The translations under genes were made by a program, and so were the position numbers. Below the pieces are notes generated by a model. It did no database searches and was not told the DNA's origin. It worked only from the letters and a program-made list of their open reading frames with translations. DNA of 14,622 nucleotides from Aureococcus anophagefferens. Its lineage: Eukaryota; Sar; Pelagophyceae; Pelagomonadales; Pelagomonadaceae. This document shows positions 7,352 through 14,587 of the stretch, in pieces. Positions within the stretch are counted from its first letter, which is position 1; every line of letters starts with the position of its first letter. The stretch covers positions 222,327 to 236,948 of the forward strand of contig NW_008705592.1 of NCBI RefSeq assembly GCF_000186865.1, read 5' to 3'.

Positions 7352-7933
7352 CTAGCTCAGGAAGGAGAACCCGCTGCAGGCGAAGGACCCGGCCGCGGGC
7401 CCGCCGCAGAAGAAGGCGGCCTCCGCGTCCGCGTCGTCGTCGCTGTCGTCGCCGTGGGCCGGCGCGTCGGCGGGGATCTTCACGGAGACGAAGCAGTCGT
7501 TGGCCTCGTCGAAGGACCGGCGGCTCGTGCCCCGGAGCGCGTCCCGCAGCTCCGACGACGCGCCGCGCGTCGGCTCCTTGGCGCCGTGGTCGCCCTGGGC
7601 CCAGCCGCAGACGCACGAGTCGTAGCTCCGCCCGCTCAGGTCGCGGCGGAAGTTGCGGCAGGGCCGCGGCGCCCCGCCGCGCGCGACGTCGCCGCGGAGC
7701 CGCTCGCGGAGGTCGTCGCCGTCGTGCAGCTCGACGGCTCCGTTGATCGATTCGCGCTTGCTCAGCTTCCGCCGCAGCTCCGGCGACTGGAGCGTCGCCG
7801 GCGGGCCGTGGGCGCGCTTCGGGAAGCCGCAGCGCCGGCACGTCGTGTGGCCGATCTCCGCCGCGAGGTCGAGCGCGAAGGACCCGCAGGGCGCGCAGGG
7901 CTCGCTCGCGGCGGGCGGCGCGGGGCCCGGCAT
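7352..7933 (-). CDS. Small Cys/His-rich putative zinc-binding protein, function unknown
   Basis: A single-exon frame of 193 aa starting MPGPAPPAASEPCAPCGSFA. It has two related Cys/His clusters. The first is CAPCGSFALD...CRRCGFPKRAH (C13, C16, C32, C35, H42). The second is CRNFRRDL...CVCGWAQGDH (C92, C107, C109, H116). Both follow the pattern C-x-x-F-x-x-D then C-x-C-G or C-x-x-C-G, then H, which looks like a compact zinc knuckle found in multi-domain protist proteins. The C-terminus has an acidic run (DDSDDDADAEAA) and a Cys/Gly/Phe tail. In-frame ATGs upstream (8152 and another) would add an unstructured Arg-rich leader and reach towards the divergent PRMT gene, so the inner ATG is preferred. 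No enzymatic role can be assigned. Confidence 0.55.
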   Translation of the reverse strand: MPGPAPPAASEPCAPCGSFALDLAAEIGHTTCRRCGFPKRAHGPPATLQSPELRRKLSKRESINGAVELHDGDDLRERLRGDVARGGAPRPCRNFRRDLSGRSYDSCVCGWAQGDHGAKEPTRGASSELRDALRGTSRRSFDEANDCFVSVKIPADAPAHGDDSDDDADAEAAFFCGGPAAGSFACSGFSFLS

Positions 7934-8281
7934 GGCGCGCGCGGCGGCTGTGTCCGGGAGCCGGCGCCTCGCTGCGCGCGGCGGCTTTTTTGGGAGCCTT
8001 TCGCGGCGCGCGACAGGTGCGGGCGCCGCGCCGCGCGACCGGGACGCGGAGTGACAGGTCGGGCCGGGCGCACCAGCGGGGCAGCCCGACACGAAGGGCG
8101 ACATCTGGTCAACACGCTCATCGAGCAGTTTGCTCCCTGTCGACTGTGCCACACAGGCCTGATTCTATCGCCGGCCGAGCTCGTCGGCCGCTCGTGCGCC
8201 ACCATCCGTGCCGCCTGCGTCCTCTGCGTCGTCGCGGCGGTCTCCGCGTTCCACTCGCCGCCGCGCCGACGCCCCGGCGCC
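7934..8281 (+). promoter_or_regulatory. Divergent intergenic region holding a stranded leader-peptide sequence
   Basis: Shared upstream region of the zinc-knuckle gene (minus) and the PRMT gene (plus). From 8204 the PRMT frame reads IRAACVLCVVAAVSAFHSPP in frame with the downstream ATG, 26 codons away. This looks like a hydrophobic signal peptide with an A-F cleavage motif. The first codon is ATC within gccaccatcc, which would be a near-ideal start context if it were ATG. No in-frame ATG lies close upstream. Confidence 0.5.
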
Positions 8282-9819
8282 ATGGCCTCGCACGTCGAAA
8301 AAAACGACGTCGAGGCGATCATGAAGGGCAGCGAGGCGGCCAAGGCGAGCGACTACGCCAACTACTTCAGCTCCTACGCCTTCATCTACCACCAGAAGCA
8401 GATGCTCAGCGACGGCGCGCGCATGCGCGCCTACCGCGACGCCATCCTCGGCAACCCTGAGTGCTTCGCGGGCAAGGTCGTCCTCGACGTCGGCGCCGGG
8501 TCCGGCATCCTCAGCATGTGGGCGGCGCAGGCCGGCGCGAAACGCGTCATCGCCTGCGAGTTCACGAAGATGGCCGACCACGCCGAGGCGCTCGTGGCGG
8601 CCAACGGCCTCCAGGACGTCGTCGAGGTCCGCCGGTCCGCGGCCGAGACGCTCGACCTGAAAAAGGGCGACGTCGACGTCATCGTGAGCGAGTGGATGGG
8701 CTACTTCCTCCTGCGCGAGTCCATGCTCGACAGCGTCATCTACGCGCGGGACCACTACCTCAAGGACGGCGGCGCCCTCTTCCCGAACCGGGCCGCGCTC
8801 TTCTGGGCGCCCGCGAGCCTCCACGGCGCGCGCCCGCGCGGACGCCGACCGGCGAGCCGGGACGTCGGGGCCGCGCGTCAGCAAGGACGGCTCTCGCTCG
8901 GTCCCATCGACGTCGATTCGGCCCATGTTTGGACGGATCGATCGCTCCCGTCGAGGTCTCGACGCGCGGCGGAAGCGCGGCCGTCCGAACGGTCGACGAC
9001 GCGCGCGTCGAAGCCGGGTCGAAGATGCGAGTCCCACGCAGGCGAGCGCGACGTCAAGCTCGCGGAGAAGGCCGACGCGATGGCCGACTGGGACGCCTTC
9101 CAGGACGCGACGCGGGCCGACTTCGGCGTCGACGTCTCCGTGCTCCGGGCGCCCTACGTCGCCGAGCAGGACGACTACTACCTGCGCCCGGCCGCGCGGC
9201 ACGGGGCCGCCGGCCCGGGGGACCCCCGCCGCGCGTCGGCACGCGCGAGCTCGGTCGACGTCGAGCGCTCGAGGGGGGGGGGCGACGGGGCCGGCGGACG
9301 CCGTCCCCCGGCGCGCGCGCCGCGGTCGGGTCGAAGATGCGAGCGCCGCGCAGGCGCCAGGCCCACTGGATGGAGATGCGCGACGACATGCTCGCGGCGC
9401 CGCCGGCGCGCATCGGCGTCATCGACCTCAACACGTGCACGCTCGCCGAGTCGCGGGGCATCGAGGACGCGCCCTTCCGCTTCCCCGTGCCCCTGGACCG
9501 CTGCGCGGCGTTCGCCGGATGGTTCGACACGTACTTCGAGGGCTCGCCGAGCTGCCCGGCGAAGAACCCCGTGACGCTGTCGACGTCGCCGGCCGACGGC
9601 TACACGCACTGGGGCCAGCAGGTCTTCTTCGTGCCGCCGGCCAAGGTCGAGGCCGCCGTCGCCGACGCCGGCGGCCACCCGCGCGGGCCCTCCTCGACGG
9701 TCGGGACCATCTCCCTGCGACGACAGAAGGAGGCCGTCCGCCTCTACAACATCGCCGTCAAGCTCGAGGTCGTCCCGGACGACCCGACGACCCTCGACCT
9801 CGACTGGGAGCTCTCCTAG
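8282..9819 (+). CDS. Type I protein arginine N-methyltransferase (PRMT1-like), three exons
   Basis: Exons 8282-8825, 9042-9183 and 9354-9819 give 383 aa. The YFSSY segment (29-33) starts the core. Motif I is VVLDVGAGSGILSMWAAQAG (66-85). The double-E loop SEWMGYFLLRESML has its catalytic glutamates at E137 and E146. The THW loop is YTHWGQQVFF (THW 313-315). These are the diagnostic PRMT motifs: SAM-dependent asymmetric dimethylation of arginine in histones and RNA-binding proteins. The end (LDLDWELS) matches the short PRMT1-type C-terminus. Both introns are GC-AG and are introner elements; removing them joins ASLH-G-ERDVKLAEK and YYLRQAHWMEM in frame. The chosen ATG has a good context (gcgccatgg), but a start-less leader lies upstream at 8204. 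Middle-domain residues are less conserved, so PRMT2 or PRMT6 affinity is not excluded. Confidence 0.88.
8834..9041 (+). mobile_element. Introner element (PRMT intron 1)
   Basis: A 208-bp element beginning ccgcgcgg and ending cccacgcag, flanked by 8-bp copies gcgcgcgc (8826-8833) and gcgagcgc (9042-9049), 7 of 8 matching. The intron is 8826-9041, with a GC donor from the target copy and the AG from the element tip. The interior (atcgacgtcgattcgg, then tttggacggatcgat) aligns with the reverse complement of the 1517 copy, so it lies in the same sense relative to its gene. The left tip has lost its CTG, unlike the right tip. Confidence 0.82.
9192..9353 (+). mobile_element. Introner element (PRMT intron 2, shortened)
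   Basis: A 162-bp element starting ccgcgcggc and ending gccgcgcag, with 8-bp copies gcgcccgg (9184-9191) and gcgccagg (9354-9361), 7 of 8 matching. The intron is 9184-9353 (GC-AG). Its 3' end, gggtcgaagatgcgag, is almost the same as that of PRMT intron 1. It lacks the central ccaaaaatc core, so it is an internally deleted or more decayed relative. An unbroken run of nine or ten G lies near 9273. Confidence 0.78.
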
Positions 9820-10197
9820 GCGCGCGCCGCGCGCCCCGTCTCCCTATACACCGTCGCCCCGGTTCCGCCGACTCGACCTCCTCGCGGCTCGGCGGCACCG
9901 CTCCCCGGGCCCAGGAGCTCGTCGCGCGTCGGAGCGCTCATCGGCCCGGCGGAGTGGGTCCGACGAGGCCCCGGTGTGCCCATGCTCGAGGCCATGCATG
10001 ATCTCGAGGAGGCCCCGGGCGGCACAGTACGTTAAGATATGCGTTACTTAAGAGTATGTATATACATAGATTACAACTTCCTCCAGAATAAACGCAAATT
10101 GTACTTAAAGATGTTGAGCGGGCGATTTTGGGGGCACTGACCTCGTCTTTCAACAAATTTGGCAGACTCTTGCCACTGAGTCTTCACCGCGATCGCC
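9820..10197 (+). other. PRMT 3' flank and AT-rich promoter region of the RTX gene
   Basis: No gene is seen. The first 200 bases are GC-rich 3' flank of PRMT. From about 10028 the sequence becomes AT-rich and contains an AATAAA (10087-10092), which may be a polyadenylation signal or chance, and the perfect 14-bp palindrome at 10055-10068. This is the likely 5' region of the RTX gene that starts at 10198. Confidence 0.5.
10055..10068. promoter_or_regulatory. Perfect 14-bp palindrome tatgtatatacata upstream of the RTX gene
   Basis: A fully symmetric AT-rich palindrome about 130 bp before the RTX start, in a local AT island. It could be a TATA-type promoter element or a dimeric regulator site. 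The assignment rests on position and symmetry only. Confidence 0.35.
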
Positions 10198-12104
10198 ATG
10201 CGGTCCCTCTCGCTCGCGCTGCTGCTGCTGCCCGGCGCGCGCGGCTTCGGCTACTTCGTGCGCACGGAGGCGCCGAGCGGCTGCCCGACGGCCGAGCCGA
10301 CGACGGCGCTGCCGTCCTACGGGCCCACGCCGACCCCCACGTCGTGCCCCCCCGGCGCCGACGACGGGTGATTCGAGTCCGCATCCGCCCGCGATCGTTC
10401 CGGAGCACGGATCCGCGCGTCGAGGCCGGGAGACGGTCGCTCGCTCGCCCGAGACTTGGACGGGGCCGCGCGGCGCGCCTCTTCCGTCGCGCGCGTCGCA
10501 CCCCGCCGCCGCGCAGGGACCCCACGTCCGTCCCCACCTCTTTCGTCTACGGCGGGGACGGCGACGACACGCTCTCGGGTGGCGGGACGTCTACCTATGG
10601 GTTCTACGGGGGCGACGGCGACGACAACATCACGCTCGAAAGTCTTTACTACAGTGTAGTTCTTTCCTACGGCCAGAAGCTCGTGGACGGGGGCAACGGC
10701 AGCGACACGATCCGAGTGACGGGGGCTTACTTCGACGGCATCTTCGGGGGCGCGGGCGACGACGCGATCATCACCGAAGGCGACTTCGTCAATTCCGTCT
10801 ACGGCGGGGACGGCGACGACACCATCACCGCGACGGGGTTCATGAACTATCGCTTCTACGGGGGCGCCGGCGACGACGACATCACGATCAACACCGACTA
10901 CGGTGATGAGTTCGTCGCCCCAAATTTTGAAACGGGCGACGACACCATAGTCGACAAGGTCGTGGACGGGGGCGACGGCGACGACACGATCTCGGTGAAC
11001 GGGAATTCGAATTTTGGCATCTTCGGGGGCGCGGGCGACGACGTGATCAGCACCGCGGGCGACTACGTCAAATCTGTCTACGGCGGGGACGGCGACGACA
11101 CCATCACTTCGAATGGGAATGGCAACATGAGGTTCTACGGGGGCGACGGCAACGACAACATCACGATGGTAACCAGCCGGGCCAACAGCCCGGGTTTCAC
11201 TCCCTTCGCCGGAACCGTGAAAACGGTCGACGGGGGCGACGGCAACGACACGATCACGGTGCTCGGGGACGAGAATGAGGGCATCTTCGGGGGCAGGGGC
11301 GACGACACTATATATATCGCCGGGTGGGTGGAAACAGATTACGACGGGAGCAACGGCCAAATCATCCAAGGATCTGCGGTCCATTTTGTTTACGGCGGGG
11401 ACGGCGACGACGTGATCGAAGCGAATAGTTTCTGCGCCTCCGCGTTCCACGGGGACGCAGGCGACGACAAGATCTACGTCCAAGGGGAATACGCGGGCAT
11501 GAACTACTGCGGTAGTGGAGGCCAGTATATGAACGCAGCTTACGGAGGTATCTTCGGCGACGACGGCGACGACTCCATATCGGTCGTCGGCGATTATATG
11601 GCGAATCTCCACGGCGGCGAGGGAGACGACACGATTCACGTCGACGGATATTTTTTCCCCTCTTATATGAACACGTTCAACGGAGGCGGGGGCACCGACA
11701 CGCTCTGCGCGATGACCGACGGCGTGAGCGACCCCCACGACTACTGGGACCCCGGTTTTGGGGGCGCTGGCTGGTCCAACCAAGCTGCTGGCGAGTTTGA
11801 AATCATAGACTTCACCAACATCGCGCCATCCGGGGCGGGGGATGACGACTACTATTGGCAGAACTTCCAGCACTACTGCCACACGTACGACGGAACGGAC
11901 TGGAAGTTCTACTTTAACGGGGCGCTGGCTCACACCGAGACCGTGGCCCTGGACACCGGCTCCGACAACCCGCTGACGCTCGGAGTGCGCTACTCGAGCG
12001 GGTACTCGGGCTACTTCAGCGGCAAGATAGACGATGTCTACGTCTACTCGAGCGCGCTCAACGCGGCCTCGATCGAGGTCCTCTACAACGAAGTGGCAAG
12101 ATAG
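10198..12104 (+). CDS. Secreted RTX calcium-binding repeat protein with C-terminal half LamG domain
   Basis: Exon 1 (10198-10367) encodes a signal peptide (MRSLSLALLLLPGARGFG) and a short Thr/Pro-rich linker. Exon 2 (10517-12104) encodes the rest, about 585 aa in all. Over 20 GGxGxDxI-type RTX nonapeptides (e.g. YGGDGDDTI, FGGAGDDVI) form a calcium-bound beta roll. They come in a four-step cycle, VDGG, IFGG, VYGG, FYGG, that is itself repeated, so larger blocks were duplicated. The tail (CHTYDGTDWKFYFNGALAHT, then GKIDDVYVYSSALNAASIEV) is the second half of a LamG/concanavalin jellyroll; the first half is missing. RTX proteins with LamG are bacterial adhesins or surface proteins, so the body is probably of bacterial origin placed behind a eukaryotic signal exon. 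A second donor GT at 10344 keeps the same phase and would remove 8 residues. Confidence 0.8.
10352..10516 (+). mobile_element. Degenerate introner element between signal exon and RTX body
   Basis: A probable introner of about 165 bp ending gccgccgcgcag. Inside, cggatccgcgcgtcgagg and a following gagacggtcgctcg align with the 13001 copy (tccacgcgtcgagaccg, gagacgatcgctcg), in the same plus orientation. The 3' target copy is ggacccca; the best 5' partner is gtgccccc (10344-10351), only 5 of 8 matching, so the left boundary is uncertain. A GT at 10368 is an alternative donor. Both donors keep the reading frame. Confidence 0.55.
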
Positions 12105-12168
12105 ACGATGTCTCCGTCTACTCGAGCGCGCTCGACGCGGCCTCGGTCGAGCTCCTCTACGACGACGG
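12021..12168 (+). repeat. 74-bp tandem duplication at the RTX 3' end
   Basis: The segment starting ggcaagatagacgatgtct at 12021 is repeated from 12095 with a few substitutions. The 74-bp period is not a multiple of three, so the second copy is out of frame and puts a TAG at 12102-12104, ending the protein at NEVAR. In its own frame the second copy still reads GKIDDVSVYSSALDAASVEL, matching the LamG end. The duplication therefore changed the C-terminus recently. Confidence 0.85.
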
Positions 12169-12395
12169 CTCTCGTAGAGCCGACCGTCGTCCATTCACCG
12201 ACGGGAGCCGACCGTCGTTCATTCGCCTCGTCGAACCGACCGACCGAAACCACCTCCCCCCCCCTCCACCCTGGCTTCTCCTGCCTTGGAAGCAACCTTC
12301 TCCACCCTTGGAACGACCCGCCCCTCCCCCCCGCCTTCTCCCCCCTCGGAAGCCTAAGATGCAGCGGCTTAGCCCTGCGGGAGAGGCGCCCCCGC
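12105..12395. other. Intergenic region between convergent RTX and EamA genes
   Basis: Apart from the tail of the 74-bp duplication there is no gene. It holds a 20-bp direct repeat (gagccgaccgtcgt-cattc at 12177-12196 and 12205-12224, one mismatch, period 28). It also holds a strongly pyrimidine-rich plus strand at 12245-12355 with repeated cc-t-ggaa units. The tract may affect 3' end formation of the minus-strand transporter, where it would be read as purine-rich. Confidence 0.5.
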
Positions 12396-13829
12396 CTAGC
12401 GCTCGACGTCGCGGCTGAGCTCCGTGGCGACCGCGGCGAGGATGAGGCCGCCGCCCGCGACCGTCGCGGCCGTCGGCCGCTCGCCGAGGAGGCCAAAGGC
12501 GAAGAGCGCGCTGAAGACGGGCTGGGACGTGTAGATCAGGTTCGCCCGCGACGGCGCCACGCCGCGCTGGCCGAAGGACTGGGCCCAGATCGTGTACGCG
12601 CACGTCGCCTGGGCAGGACGAGAGTGCGAACTTCCCAACTTCAAAGGCTCCTCTCTCGGCCATTTTCCACTCGTTTCGGCTGATTTTTGGACGAGCGATC
12701 ATCTCTCGGAACGGTCTCGAAGCGTGGATGCTTTTCCCAGAACGCGCGCGCGCGGAACACTCACGTTGAAGCGACGTTGAATCACCCTTGTCCTGCCCCG
12801 CACGTCGCGGCGCCGCACCACAGCACGGCCGCGCCGAGCGCGGCGGCCTCCTCGGGCGTCCGCGACGCCTCGAGGAAGCGCCGCCCCCCCTCGAAGGGCG
12901 TCGCCAGCGCGAGGAACGCGACGCCGCCGAGCGCGAACGCCGCCTCCCAGCCCGCCTTGGCCGTCGCGAGGCCGAGCGCGGACGCCGACGGCGCGAGCGC
13001 CTGCGCGGGACGGGAGCGATTCAAGTTCGCTTCAACGTGAGTGTTCCGCGCGCGCGCGTTCCGGAACAAGCATCCACGCGTCGAGACCGTTCCGAGAGAC
13101 GATCGCTCGTCCAAAAATCAGCCGAAACGAGTGGAGAACGACCGAGATCGGAGCCTTGAGCATTTCGCGCTCTTTTCCCGCGCCGGCGAGCGCCGAGAGC
13201 CGGACGACGTGGAGGCTGTAGAGCACGGCGGCGGCCACGACGCACAGGTCGCCGGAGACCTGGCCCGCGTCCGCGGCCAGGCCCTCGGCGCAGAGCACGG
13301 CGACGCCCGAAAAGGCCACGGCGCACGCCAATTGCGTCTCCCGCGCGACGGCGCGCCCCGTCGCCGCGGACTCGAGCACGGGCACGAGCACCGTCGTGAG
13401 CTGGACGAGGAAGGCCGCGGCGTCGGCGGAGACGGTCTCCAGGCCGACGACCTGGAAGAGGTTCCCCGCGTAGAGGTAGGCGCCGAGCTCGAGCCCCGCG
13501 CGCGCCGCGCCCTCGTCCGCCGCCGCCGCGCCCGGCGCCGCGGCGGCGCGGCCGAGGGCGCCGAGGCAGCCGAGGGCGACGACGTAGTAGAAGAGCGAGA
13601 ACACGGCGCCGGGCGGCGGCGCGGGCAGCGCGTAGACGGCCTTGACGGCCGGCGCGTAGGTGCCCCAGACCACGGGCACGCTGCAGAGCACGGCGACGCG
13701 CGCGGCGTCGGAGGCGCGCGGGTCGTCGTCCCGCGCGACGAAGGCGCGCGTGCGCGGCGCGCGGAGCCCGCGGGCGGGCGCCCGGAAGGCCGCGGCCGCG
13801 CCGACGACGAGGCACGCGCGCAGCCACAT
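12396..13829 (-). CDS. EamA/DMT-superfamily transporter, probably plastid-targeted (three exons)
   Basis: Exons on the minus strand are 13829-13194, 13000-12809 and 12608-12396, joined in phase 0, giving 346 aa. The start MWLRACLVVGAAAAFRAPAR is a hydrophobic signal with an A-F motif followed by an Arg-rich stretch, as in bipartite plastid leaders of heterokont algae. Two EamA repeats follow. The first has VLCSVPVVWGTYAPAVKAVY and GNLFQVVGLETVSADAAAFL (122-141). The second begins GDLCVVAAAVLYSLHVVRLS and ends SRANLIYTSQPVFSALFAFG, LLGE and GGGLILAAVATEL. This is the ten-helix drug/metabolite exporter fold; the substrate cannot be read from sequence. Both introns are GC-AG introner elements whose removal restores RLSALAPSAS and WCGAATCAYTIW. 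An upstream ATG at 13913 is less likely because it would bury the signal. Confidence 0.82.
12609..12800 (-). mobile_element. Introner element (EamA gene intron 2), reversed relative to its neighbour
   Basis: A 192-bp element with tips ctgggcaggacgag and cttgtcctgccccg and an exact 8-bp duplication, cacgtcgc (12601-12608, 12801-12808). The gene-sense intron is 12808 to 12609, with GC from gcgacgtg and AG from the tip. The interior reads gatttttggacgagcgatc on the plus strand, so it lies opposite to the 13001 copy while splicing in the same gene. Its tips differ from the CTGTGTGG type, marking a subfamily. Confidence 0.9.
13001..13185 (-). mobile_element. Introner element (EamA gene intron 1)
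   Basis: A 185-bp element with tips ctgcgcggga and tcccgcgccg and an exact 8-bp duplication, gcgagcgc (12993-13000, 13186-13193). The gene-sense intron is 13193 to 13001, with a GC donor from gcgctcgc and AG from the tip. The interior contains gatcgctcgtccaaaaatc on the plus strand. Much of it is near-identical, in reverse, to the 12609 copy only about 200 bp away, so the two could pair in the transcript or by recombination. Confidence 0.9.
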
Positions 13830-13954
13830 CAGATCCACATCATCGTCACGAACTCTTGCAAAAACGCTTTCTGGCCCAGCAAGGCCTGCCCGCGCGCCGC
13901 GCGCGCCGCCCACGCCGGCGCCGACGCGCGCCGCCGATTCCCTTCGCGCGCGCG
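13830..13954. promoter_or_regulatory. Divergent promoter between the EamA transporter and a small basic protein gene
   Basis: 125 bp separate the two outward-facing starts. A less GC-rich island (13826-13870, with atccacatcatcgtcacgaa) is the likely core. No clear TATA box is seen. The assignment rests on gene geometry. Confidence 0.4.
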
Positions 13955-14371
13955 ATGGACGCGGTCAAGCTCAACCCGAAGGCCTTCGCCGCCGCCGCGT
14001 CCTGGCTCGAGGGCTACGACGACGGCGGCGCCGCGCCGGACGCCGGCGCCGACGCCCACGCGCCGCTGTCGTCGCGCGCGGGCCTCGGGTCCGCGCCGGC
14101 GCGGCCCAGGGGCCAGGCCGAGACGTCGCTCGCCGCGCGCCTCGAGCGGGACCGGCGGCGGAAGCGCGGCGACGACGCCGACGACGCCGCGGCCGACGCC
14201 GCGCGCCGCGGCGGCTCGGACAGCAGCAGCGACGACGAGGCGGAGAGCCGCTACGCGCGCGGGTGCAAGCGCGCCGCCGACGACGCGCCGCGCGCGCCGG
14301 CCGCGCCGCCGCCGGCGAAGCGGAAGAAGAAGCAGAAGAAGAAGAAGAAGAAGCAACAGCCCGCGGGCTAA
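13955..14371 (+). CDS. Small basic nuclear/nucleolar-type protein, unknown function
   Basis: A 138-aa single-exon frame. It starts MDAVKLNPKAFAAAASWLEG, then YDDGG, an Ala-rich linker with SSRAGLGSAPAR, a charged helix (ARLERDRRRKRGDD), a Ser/Asp stretch (SDSSSDDEAESR, a likely CK2-type phosphorylation patch) and a Lys tail (KRKKKQKKKKKK). The order of a short conserved head, acidic serine patch and poly-Lys end is typical of small nucleolar or ribosome-biogenesis proteins; the specific family is not recognised. The start context is gcgcgatgg. The coding strand matches the local codon style, supporting a real gene. Confidence 0.6.
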   Translation: MDAVKLNPKAFAAAASWLEGYDDGGAAPDAGADAHAPLSSRAGLGSAPARPRGQAETSLAARLERDRRRKRGDDADDAAADAARRGGSDSSSDDEAESRYARGCKRAADDAPRAPAAPPPAKRKKKQKKKKKKQQPAG

Positions 14372-14587
14372 CTTTGCACACTCGTCGTGCGACGGGATTC
14401 CTCTGGCGCGGGTGGGTGGCGACACGAGCGCGTCGTCGTCCGGTCCGGCGGGATGTATTCGTAGGAGGTTCGCAGCCCGCGGAGAGTATGGTGGGCCTAG
14501 ACTTCAACGACGATGATGACTTTCTGAGTGCACTATTAAAAGGCCACCCACAGCTCGTGGTCTGGGCTGGGGCCGCCGATTTCTGCC
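14372..14587 (+). other. Intergenic region before a possible gene at the window end
   Basis: GC content falls here and the sequence includes ctattaaaagg (from about 14532), a plausible TATA-type element about 55 bp before an ATG at 14588. An earlier ATG at 14488 opens a frame to the window end (MVGLDFNDDDDFLSALLKGH...), so this stretch could instead be coding. Confidence 0.3.

Noticed and set aside
7454..8281. Upstream extension of the PRMT frame to an ATG at 7454
   Set aside because: It would overlap the zinc-knuckle gene on the opposite strand for hundreds of bases and has the composition of antisense sequence. Only the last about 26 codons (from 8204) look like a real leader, noted separately.
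8834..9041. Reading PRMT introns as coding insertions, because the frame stays partly open through them
   Set aside because: The translated intron is Arg/Ser/Gly-rich and breaks the conserved PRMT barrel. Removal by the target-duplication rule restores family-like sequence in frame at both sites.
787..9819. Three SAM methyltransferases in 9 kb as a functional gene cluster
   Set aside because: They belong to different families, lie on both strands and are separated by unrelated genes. Chance proximity is the simpler reading, apart from the divergent first pair.
10317..12194. 625-codon minus-strand ORF opposite the RTX gene
   Set aside because: It is the antisense of GGDGDD-type codons, which gives a repetitive Val/Ala/Pro pattern. 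The plus strand has RTX and LamG motifs, a signal peptide and an intron.
12592..13159. Short ORFs MDERSSLGTVS... found on both strands near 12687 and 13114
   Set aside because: They are the same sequence inside the two oppositely oriented introner copies, so they reflect element similarity, not a gene.
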